From Strigomonas culicis (lineage: Eukaryota > Euglenozoa > Kinetoplastea > Trypanosomatida > Trypanosomatidae), in contig AUXH01000226.1 of assembly GCA_000482145.1 (NCBI GenBank), positions 1 to 26,975 on the forward strand: a stretch of DNA of 26,975 nt. Direction: 5' to 3'. The notes under the pieces were generated by a model, which did no database searches, was not told the origin of the DNA, and was given only the letters and a program-made list of their open reading frames with translations. Below, piece by piece: positions 7,650 through 14,848 of this stretch. Position 1 is the first letter of the stretch, and each line of letters opens with the position of its first letter. The translations under genes and the position numbers were made by a program.

Positions 7650-10247
7650 ATGGAAGAATCATCTGAAGCTCCCCCCGTCGCGACAAGCCCCATAACGGCC
7701 CCGCCACGTGCTGCCCCCAGCGGCCCGCAGTCGCCGACGGAGCCCAAGTCACCGGTGGCTCTTCCATCCCTGTCGGAGGATGCGTCGCCGACCCCTCCCC
7801 GTTCACCACCGTTTTCCCCTGACACACCGCCGGTCGCCCCTCCACCGCCGGCGGAGCCCCCGTCCCCGCCGCGGCCCAAGACGCCGACGACGCCGCCGTC
7901 GCTGGTCACGCCGCGCACGAGCCAGGACGCGGCGCAGGAGGCGGAGGCGGTCGAGCGGCAGGCGAACAGCGTGGAGCGCGACGGCCGCGACGGCGAGGCG
8001 ATCCAGCTCCTGGAGCGCGCGCTGCAGCTGCGCTGCCAGCAGCTGGCCGCGCTGAACGAGGCGCTGAAGGCGGCGCCGGCCGACGAGGCCGCCGCGCGCG
8101 CGACGTACGACGCGCGCGCGCTGGAGGCCTACGACGCGGCGGAGCGCATCGTCGTGAAGTGCAACACCTTCGGCGTCGCGTGCTTCAAGCGCGGCGACTA
8201 CCGCACCGCGGAGCCGCTGCTGCGCTACAGCCTCGAGCTGACCGGCGAGGACGCGTACCCGCTGCGCGAGGTGCGCGCGCGGCGGCTGCAGCTGCGCGGC
8301 GTCACGCTCAACAACCTCGGCTGCCTCGAGCGGCGCCAGGGCCACTTCGACGAGGCGCTGCGCTACATGCAGGAGTCGCTCGAGGTCACGGGCGAGGAGT
8401 CAGCCATCAGCTGCATGAACCTGAGCGCGGTGCTCATCCAGCTGCGGCGCCGCGAGGAGGCGGTCGAGACCGCGCAGCGCGCGGTAATGCTGTTGCAGGT
8501 GCAGCAGAGCCTCGCCGGCGAGGAGGGGGGGGAGGACGGTGCCGCGACGCGCGCGGACGGCGACCCCTCGCTGCTCGCCGTCGCGCGGCACAACCTGGCC
8601 ATGGCACTCGAGTCGATCGACACGGTGCGCTGCCTCGCGGAGTACGGCGCGGCGTGCCAGGCGGCGCGGCAGGCGCTGGGGACCGGGCACCCGACGACGG
8701 CCCTCATCGAGCGCAACTGGCGGCGGTACCAGCAGCAGGCCGGCGTCAGCGCGACCGGCCAGCGGCCGCGCCGCCACACTAGCCGCGACGGCGGCGCCCG
8801 CCACGAGCACCCCGCGCCGCCGGAGAAGGAAGCCGAGCGGCCCGCGGCGCAGACCGGCGCCGTGCCGCCCATCCACACGAAGCGCGGCGGCGGCGGCGCC
8901 AAGCCGCACTACATGAGCTACGAGGCGCCGCCCTTCGTGCGCGGCAGCCGGCGGCTCGCCGCCGCGGCGCAGGGCGGCACGCCGACTCTCGTGCCGCTCC
9001 CGGCGCCGCCGTCCGGCGGCAGCCACACGCCGCCGCGGCAGGGGGCCGCTGCCGGCACGACGCCACCGCGGCGGCCGCCGGCGCACAACAACTACATGGG
9101 CTCCACCGGCGGCTCCGTCGCCGCCTCCGCGACGGCGTCGCTCTCGCCCTCCACGCGCCGCCGCTCGCCCGGCTTCGGCGGCCGCACGCGCTGCACCACG
9201 CCGGAGTTCATGGCGATCGCCATCGCGACGGACGGGCGCGTGGTGCCCAACACGCTGCTGCGGCAGCCCGAGACGGAGGCCTACCCGTCCTCCTTCCCCG
9301 ACGCGATCGTGGTGTACGGCAGCCAGCCCGCGGAGGCCACGCACAGGCCCGCCAAGGGCAAGTCGCACAGCGCGCGGCGCCACGGCGAGGCGCCCGCGGA
9401 GAGCACGCCGCCGCGGCCGCCCGCGGAGGGCGGCCGGCTGGCGCCGCTGCCGTCCGACGCCGCGGAGGAGACGACGCCGGTCCTGCACCGGCGGCCGCTG
9501 CCGCCCATCGCGGCGAAGGAGAGTTCGGGGCACCGCCCGCCGTACAAGCCCGGCACACTCCAGCCACTCGCGCCGGGCACGAAGCGGGCCGCGGCCGCGC
9601 GACCCCTGGCGCTGGAACCCCCCGATGACGGGGCGGCCCCCGCCCCGCGCCTGGCCACCAGCGACACGCGCGGGGGCGAGCCGGCGGAGGGCGGCGCCGC
9701 AGAGGCCCCCGCCGTCGCGCAGCACGCCCGAGTGCCCGCCGTTGAGTCCCCGGCGGAGTTCGAGCTGCCTGCGGTGCAGGAGACCGACGTGCCGCCGCTT
9801 CATGTCGTGTCGATGGCAGAAGATGAACATTACAGCCGCGCGCAGAGCGGGGTGGATCCCGCAACGCTGCCGCCCGCCGCCGTGCCGCCTGCGGATGGAG
9901 ATGAAGCCAGCGACACGGAAGAGGCTCCCGCCCTCGCGCCGGGCGCTCAGCTGCCTGTCATCGGATCCACGATGGAGTCCGAGATGCCCGCCGCACAAGA
10001 AGATAACACGCCGCCGCTTCATGTCGTGTCGATGGCAGAAGATGAACATTACAGCCGCGCGCAGAGCGGGGTGGATCCCGCAACGCTGCCGCCCGCCACT
10101 GTGCGAGCGCTGGACGAGGACGAGGCCAGCAGGCGCGTGACGCGGTTCATGCGCGTGGCGGTGGCCAAGACGAGACGGCAGCAGCGCGCCGACGCCCTGC
10201 GCACGTACGTCGAGGACTGCCGTGCGAAGGAGGGCGACGCTGCGTAG
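7650..10247 (+). CDS. TPR protein with long proline-rich disordered tail and internal duplication
   Basis: The product is 865 residues. Residues 1-90 are proline/serine/threonine-rich with many SP and TP sites, so probably disordered and phosphorylatable. Residues about 95-365 are helical with tetratricopeptide-like units, seen best at 172-197 (TFGVACFKRGDYRTAEPLLRYSLEL), 218-246 (VTLNNLGCLERRQGHFDEAL onward), 252-282 and 308-345. TPR solenoids bind other proteins. Residues about 370-865 are low-complexity Pro/Ala/Gly/Arg sequence containing two copies of a 73-residue unit whose core is PPLHVVSMAEDEHYSRAQSG. No enzyme motif, signal peptide or membrane segment is visible. A scaffold role, perhaps cytoskeletal, is a guess. 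The start ATG is the first in frame, and the stop is TAG. Confidence 0.85.
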   Translation: MEESSEAPPVATSPITAPPRAAPSGPQSPTEPKSPVALPSLSEDASPTPPRSPPFSPDTPPVAPPPPAEPPSPPRPKTPTTPPSLVTPRTSQDAAQEAEAVERQANSVERDGRDGEAIQLLERALQLRCQQLAALNEALKAAPADEAAARATYDARALEAYDAAERIVVKCNTFGVACFKRGDYRTAEPLLRYSLELTGEDAYPLREVRARRLQLRGVTLNNLGCLERRQGHFDEALRYMQESLEVTGEESAISCMNLSAVLIQLRRREEAVETAQRAVMLLQVQQSLAGEEGGEDGAATRADGDPSLLAVARHNLAMALESIDTVRCLAEYGAACQAARQALGTGHPTTALIERNWRRYQQQAGVSATGQRPRRHTSRDGGARHEHPAPPEKEAERPAAQTGAVPPIHTKRGGGGAKPHYMSYEAPPFVRGSRRLAAAAQGGTPTLVPLPAPPSGGSHTPPRQGAAAGTTPPRRPPAHNNYMGSTGGSVAASATASLSPSTRRRSPGFGGRTRCTTPEFMAIAIATDGRVVPNTLLRQPETEAYPSSFPDAIVVYGSQPAEATHRPAKGKSHSARRHGEAPAESTPPRPPAEGGRLAPLPSDAAEETTPVLHRRPLPPIAAKESSGHRPPYKPGTLQPLAPGTKRAAAARPLALEPPDDGAAPAPRLATSDTRGGEPAEGGAAEAPAVAQHARVPAVESPAEFELPAVQETDVPPLHVVSMAEDEHYSRAQSGVDPATLPPAAVPPADGDEASDTEEAPALAPGAQLPVIGSTMESEMPAAQEDNTPPLHVVSMAEDEHYSRAQSGVDPATLPPATVRALDEDEASRRVTRFMRVAVAKTRRQQRADALRTYVEDCRAKEGDAA
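9791..9878 (+). repeat. Internal direct repeat, copy 1 (88 bp, exact)
   Basis: These 88 bases are identical to 10010-10097, offset by 219 bases or exactly 73 codons. They encode residues about 714-743, PPLHVVSMAEDEHYSRAQSG and the next few residues. Flanking similarity (ELPAVQE against EMPAAQE upstream, DGDEAS against DEDEAS downstream) shows that the repeat unit is longer than the exact core. Confidence 0.95.
10010..10097 (+). repeat. Internal direct repeat, copy 2 (88 bp, exact)
   Basis: This is the second exact copy of the 88-base block at 9791-9878, in the same reading frame. The core uses several A/T-ending codons (gca gaa gat gaa cat) that stand out against the GC-ending codons around it. 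The flanks have diverged while the core has not. Confidence 0.95.
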
Positions 10248-10765
10248 CGACCGGCGGCACAGCGAATGAAAGGAAGGACAGGAAGGAAGAGGACCATCCA
10301 GAGGGTGCATTATGAGCCATTTTGCTTTACCCCTTCTTGTTTGCTTGTTTACATGTTTGAAATGGCTCCGGCTGCGTACGTCGTGTGGTGCGCCATGGTA
10401 TGTATGTGCATCACATAGTCACCACCACTCCCCTCACGTCAATGTAATGTGTGGTGCTCACGGGCAATTTGACTGTTTCCATGTTGGGTTACGTTTTATC
10501 CAGCACATTCTTTTCTTTTTCTTTTTGTATGTAATTGAGATTGACCTTTTACGCTTCTCTAGTTGCATCCTTAATACGTGTATCGTTATCCTCCCTCGAA
10601 GCATTGAAATGTATATATCTACTTATGATACTATGTGACGCTCACCGTTTTTTTCTCTTTTTTTCTTTTTTAAATTCTCTTCTCCGTTGCTGTTCTTTCA
10701 TCTAGTATCATGTCCCAACTACAATTTTTTTTTGTTGGGGCTGATACTCTGTGTGTAGCTACTGC

Positions 10766-10910
10766 CTCTCTCTCTCTCTCTTTCCCTTCTTATTTCCCTC
10801 GTGTCTCTCCCTTCCTTTCGTCTTTCCTACTGCCTGTAGAGTTCCACACTCCTTGTGTGCATCTCTCTCTCTACACCCTTGTTGCCTTCCTCAAAGAAGC
10901 ACATCTCTAG
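10766..10910 (+). promoter_or_regulatory. Candidate trans-splice acceptor region for the LRR gene
   Basis: The 694-base spacer 10248-10941 has no supported gene. A strong CT-rich tract at about 10766-10830 is followed by AG at 10838-10839. A second tract ends with AG at 10909-10910. Leaders would be about 103 or 31 bases. The frame of the next gene stays open through this stretch, but it contains no in-frame ATG before 10942. Confidence 0.5.
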
Positions 10911-10941
10911 TAGCCCCCCCTCCTCCCTGTCGCCCCCCGCC

Positions 10942-13233
10942 ATGCTGTTTGAGCCCTGTGGCGACTTGCGCAAGGACTACGGCGCCTTCTGCGAGGTGCT
11001 GCGGCGCACGGAGCGCGAGGATATATACGGCGCGATCCGCACGCGCACGGAACGCGAGGCCGCGGCGGCCGCCGCGCGCCACAGGTTCCCCGCCGCCCAC
11101 AGCGCCGGCGCGGCGCGGAAGCCGTCTGCCGTCGCGCCGCTGTTGCCGGAGGTGCTCCCCGCCGCGGAGGGCGGCGATCTGCCATCGGCGCGCTCGGCCA
11201 CCGATGCCGCGTCGCCTGCCACGGACGACGCGGCGGCGGCAGAGAAAAAGGCTGCCGCGGCCGCCGCCCCGTCGGCTGCGAAGGGCCGCTCCAACAGCCG
11301 CTCCGCCAGCAAGCGTAAGAGCACGTCCGCGTCGGCCGGCGCCCCCGACGGCAGCGACCCGGAGGCGGCGAAGCGCGCACTAGAGGAGGCGCTGCGACAG
11401 CCCTTCGCGGCCCCCGACTTCACGCTGCTGGAGCTGCGCTACCCGACCTTCTGCCTCAACCGGCGAGACATGCTGCCGCTCACGCGCGCGATCCCGCACT
11501 GCGCGCTGCTCGCGTCGCTGCGGCTCGTCGGCTGCGGGCTCTCCGTCGAGAGCTACATGCAGCTCGTCGAGGCGGTGTACAAGAACCCCAACGTGCTCGC
11601 GGTCAGCGTCGACTTCAACGACGGCGTCGCGGCGGCGGCGCGGTGGGTGCCCAACGCGCACGCGCGCACGTCCGTCAGCTCCGGCAGCGCGCCGCCGGAG
11701 CTGACGCCGCCGGCCGGCTTCGCCGCGGACCCGACCGTGCGCTCGTGGGCAGGCCTCACGGCCTCCGCCGCCGCCGCGCCCTCCGCGTCGTTTGCCTCCG
11801 CGATGGCGCGGACGACGCTGGACGCGGCGGCGGCGGGCGACGGGCCGCCGCTGCAGGAGTTCGCGCTGGGCTCCGCCGGGGCGTCCCTCGTGGGCTCCAC
11901 GGTGGCCTCTCTCGTGGAGGCCTCCGCGACGGCGCCGGAGGACCCGCACGTGCTGTACCTGCTGCCCAGTGAGTACGGCGGCCGACACCTGCAGCCGACG
12001 CCTCTGGAGCAGCAGATCAACGAGGAGCGCGAGCGCAAGGGCAAGGTCGACCCCAAGAAGGTGCTGCAGCTGCAGCAGCAGAACGAGGCGCTGGAGGAGT
12101 TCGACCAGAAGCACCGCGTGCGGGTGCCGCGCGCATGGTACGGCATGCTGTACTGCGGCATCCGCGCACTCAGCCTGCGCGGCAACGCGATCGACGACGC
12201 GGCGCTCGGCCCCATCGCGCGACTGCTGCAGGCCCCGCACACGCGGCTGCTGAGCCTCAGCCTCTGGGGCAACCAGATCACGGACGCCGGGGCGGCCCTG
12301 CTCGCCACCGCGCTCGACCGCAACCGCACGCTCCGCGCACTCGATGTCGGCCACAACCGCATCGGCGACGAGGGCCTGCTGGCGCTCACGGACGTCTTCC
12401 GGGTGGCGGAGGTGTCGACGATGGAGGAGGTGGTGCAGCGGCGCGCGCGCGAGCTGCGGCGCGAGGGCGCCACCGCGGAGGAGTGCGCGGCGGCCGAGCT
12501 GGCCGTCCCGGCGACGCTGCCGACGTACCGCGACTGGTACGCCGTCTGGTGGACGCACCAGCACGGCGCGGCGCCGGAGGAGGCTGCCGGCGGCGCGGGG
12601 ACGAAGAAGGAGGCGCCCAACGCGCGCAAGCCCGGCAGCGGCCGCGGCAAGGGCGGCAAGGCGGAGGCGACGCCGCTGCGCTCCACGCAGCCGTTCGACC
12701 GCGAGTGCGTGCGCGTCGACGAGCGCACAATCCGCGTCCCCGGCAACACCGTGCTGGAGGTGCTCAACCTGTCGGAGAACACGGACGTCACGGTCGACGG
12801 CGCCCGCGAGGCGTGCCGCCGGCTGCAGCTGCGTGAGCCGGCGCCGCAGGACCTGCCGGAGCCGCACCAGCCGCACCGCAGCAGCACGCGGCCGGTGTCG
12901 GCGGAGAGCGAGGTCGCGACGCCCACTTCCGCGGAGCGCGCCCCGACCCCAGGCTCGCCCACAGAGGCCCTGTCGTGCGTCGTGGGGCTGCCGCCGCCGG
13001 TGGACGCGGTGCTGCGCACGCCGGAGCGCTACTGCACGGCGCTGCGGCTGTGCACGTGCCTCGTCGGCAGCCACAGCTGCACCGCGCCGGAGACGTGGGC
13101 CGCGATGGCGGAGGTGCAGCGCGACATCAACGCGGCGCTCGACGCGTGGGCGCCGCAGCCGCCGGCGGCCGTGGCGGCTGGTGGCGAGGCGAGCGCGGAG
13201 GTCTCGGCGGTCGCGGCGGCGACCACGCGCTAG
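10942..13233 (+). CDS. Leucine-rich-repeat protein (LRRC71-like)
   Basis: The product is 763 residues, counted from the first in-frame ATG; the frame extends 29 codons upstream without one. Residues about 50-150 are Ala/Ser/Lys-rich and probably disordered. Ribonuclease-inhibitor-type leucine-rich repeats occur at about 160-225, at 408-490 (IRALSLRGNAIDDAALGPIA, LLSLSLWGNQITDAGAALLA, LRALDVGHNRIGDEGLLALT) and once more near 615-640 (VLEVLNLSENTDVTVDGAR). A helical EEVVQRRARELRREG stretch and a basic Gly/Lys-rich linker separate the last two blocks. This order, including the linker and the VPGN before the last repeat, recalls the animal axonemal protein LRRC71; I matched it from memory only. 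LRR surfaces bind proteins, so an axonemal or cytoskeletal role is plausible. No enzyme motif is seen. Stop TAG. Confidence 0.8.
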   Translation: MLFEPCGDLRKDYGAFCEVLRRTEREDIYGAIRTRTEREAAAAAARHRFPAAHSAGAARKPSAVAPLLPEVLPAAEGGDLPSARSATDAASPATDDAAAAEKKAAAAAAPSAAKGRSNSRSASKRKSTSASAGAPDGSDPEAAKRALEEALRQPFAAPDFTLLELRYPTFCLNRRDMLPLTRAIPHCALLASLRLVGCGLSVESYMQLVEAVYKNPNVLAVSVDFNDGVAAAARWVPNAHARTSVSSGSAPPELTPPAGFAADPTVRSWAGLTASAAAAPSASFASAMARTTLDAAAAGDGPPLQEFALGSAGASLVGSTVASLVEASATAPEDPHVLYLLPSEYGGRHLQPTPLEQQINEERERKGKVDPKKVLQLQQQNEALEEFDQKHRVRVPRAWYGMLYCGIRALSLRGNAIDDAALGPIARLLQAPHTRLLSLSLWGNQITDAGAALLATALDRNRTLRALDVGHNRIGDEGLLALTDVFRVAEVSTMEEVVQRRARELRREGATAEECAAAELAVPATLPTYRDWYAVWWTHQHGAAPEEAAGGAGTKKEAPNARKPGSGRGKGGKAEATPLRSTQPFDRECVRVDERTIRVPGNTVLEVLNLSENTDVTVDGAREACRRLQLREPAPQDLPEPHQPHRSSTRPVSAESEVATPTSAERAPTPGSPTEALSCVVGLPPPVDAVLRTPERYCTALRLCTCLVGSHSCTAPETWAAMAEVQRDINAALDAWAPQPPAAVAAGGEASAEVSAVAAATTR

Positions 13234-13472
13234 CGTGTAGCAGGTGGGATTGTTGACCATGTAAAGAGCTGTATTTTTTTTCTTCTTCTTCTCCTCTCCT
13301 TCTCTTTCCGTGTATGGTGCGGATGGCGTGGCTGAGTGGAGCACATGTAATAATAGAATAACCTTGTATACACTCCAAAATAACACCAATAACAGCAACA
13401 TTATGAGCAAAAAAAAAAAGAGCAGTTTTAGAAGCTATGCGCGCGTTTGTCTGTGCTATTGTGTAAACGCCC

Positions 13473-13572
13473 ACTTTTTGTCTTCACCACCTTTTTTTCT
13501 CTTTCTCTCCTCCAATCGCTTGTTGTTTGTCACTGACGTACGTACGTACGTGCGCCCAACAACAACAAAAAG
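13473..13572 (+). promoter_or_regulatory. Candidate trans-splice acceptor region for the L51/S25/CI-B8 gene
   Basis: The 512-base spacer 13234-13745 has no supported gene. It has a pyrimidine tract at about 13270-13310, another at about 13473-13520 and a third just before the ATG at 13720-13740 that has no AG after it. The best pairing is the second tract with AG at 13571-13572. The spacer also carries a short (ACGT)n stretch near 13536-13551 and a (CAC)n stretch near 13646-13662. Confidence 0.4.
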
Positions 13573-13745
13573 AGTAAGGTAGAATCTTCTCTTTCTACAT
13601 CATCCACCACTCGTGGCGTAGGAAAAGAATACATAGAAAAACCAAACACCACCACCACCACCGAAGAAGAGGACGACTTCTTCCTAGCGTAGCTTCTTAT
13701 TGTTCTTTATTTCCTTACGTGCTCCTTCTTTCCCCCCACTTTGCA

Positions 13746-14243
13746 ATGTCCTGGCGCGCCCGCTTCACACCGTGCATCGGCTCTCTCACGGTGTGGCTGA
13801 ACCCGAAGGACCCCAACTGCTTCGGCGTCCGCAACTGGTGGCGGAGCAATCTACCGGAGCTGCAGCTGCTGAACCCCTTCTGCACCTTCACCATCCAGGA
13901 GCTCTCCTTCGGGGAGCCGCACATGTATGTCAACTACACGCCGACGGACCAGCGCATGGTGCGGCTCGCCGGGGCGACGGAGGAGGAGTGCGAGGAGATC
14001 ATGGAGGCGTGCCTGACCTACGGCATGCACCACGCCATCATCGAGCGGCCCCGCACCGACGACGGCGGCGACCTCATCAATCAGCCGGCCATCACCTCCT
14101 TCGGGTACATGGAGAGCTTCCAGTCAAAGCTGGAGGTGGTACCTCCCGCCGACATCGGGCAGCGCACGCCCGAGGGCGTAGACGACCCGGGCCAGAAGCC
14201 GCGCGTGTACCCTAGAAATGTGGGCTGCAAGCTGATGCCGTAA
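13746..14243 (+). CDS. L51/S25/CI-B8-domain protein (mitoribosomal mL43-like or complex I NI8M-like)
   Basis: The product is 165 residues. The start is the first in-frame ATG (MSWRARFTPC); the open frame runs 9 codons further up without an ATG. Residues about 12-95 fit the thioredoxin-like fold shared by mitochondrial ribosomal proteins L43, S25 and L51 and by complex I subunit B8/NDUFA2: a first strand LTVWLNPKD, the GVRNWWRSNLPEL helix, LNPFCTFTIQE, then MYVNYTPTDQRMVRL and an EEECEEIMEACLTYG helix. A tail of about 65 residues follows, longer than in NDUFA2 and more like mL43. The basic amphipathic N-terminus could serve as a mitochondrial import signal. I favour a mitoribosomal large-subunit protein but cannot exclude complex I. 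Stop TAA. Confidence 0.68.
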   Translation: MSWRARFTPCIGSLTVWLNPKDPNCFGVRNWWRSNLPELQLLNPFCTFTIQELSFGEPHMYVNYTPTDQRMVRLAGATEEECEEIMEACLTYGMHHAIIERPRTDDGGDLINQPAITSFGYMESFQSKLEVVPPADIGQRTPEGVDDPGQKPRVYPRNVGCKLMP

Positions 14244-14654
14244 GATATATATATAAGAAAATGTTGCATGTAGTCTCCCCTCTCCCTTCCCCGCTGCGAA
14301 TAACAAATGAAGAGATGGTAGCAGTAGTAGTACAAGGATAATAAATTGTAGAAACATGGAAAAGAACAAAAAAAGATGGATGAAGAAGAAGTTGGCGCTT
14401 TTTTTTTTGCTTCTTCTTCGGTTTGAGTCTTTTTCTTTTTCTTTTCTTTTTTATTCTCTTAGTAGTAATAATTGTATAGTTAACACTTAGTATTTTTTGC
14501 CGTTTTTTTTTTGTTTTCGTAAAACAATGAATGCCATCGTTCAGTACGACTCAAATAAAGGAAAACCTTTTTGTTTTCTCTTGTTGTTTTAGCTGCTTTC
14601 TCGAACTCTTTTTTTTCTTTTAAACTGACGTATGTAGGAACACTGACTGTCACA

Positions 14655-14718
14655 CTCTCTTTCCTTTTTTCTCCCCTTCACCTTTTATTTGCTTATTGTT
14701 CTCTCGACTTTATAGCAG
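14655..14718 (+). promoter_or_regulatory. Candidate trans-splice acceptor region for the helical-repeat gene
   Basis: The 605-base spacer 14244-14848 has no supported gene and many T runs. The tract at about 14655-14710 is followed by AG at 14714-14715 and CAG at 14717-14718, giving a leader of about 130 bases. Earlier T/C tracts at about 14398-14460 and 14607-14625 look weaker. Confidence 0.5.
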
Positions 14719-14848
14719 TAGTATTTGAGAACATACAATAATAACCAGAGGAGGAGAAACGCTACGCCTATTGCTAGCACCCATACCGAACGATTGAGTT
14801 CCACCATCGGCATCTGTCCGCGCGTAGCGATCCGCCTTGTGTGACCTC

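Noticed and set aside
8400..10310. 636-codon open frame on the - strand
   Set aside because: It is antisense to the TPR gene. The repeat inside it is just the mirror of the 88-bp duplication.
10855..10941. Non-ATG extension of the LRR gene frame
   Set aside because: It begins at GTG in pyrimidine-rich leader sequence. The first ATG at 10942 follows the candidate acceptors.
11380..13410. 676-codon open frame on the - strand
   Set aside because: It is antisense to the LRR gene, which has recognisable leucine-rich repeats. The antisense product is arginine-rich with no domain.
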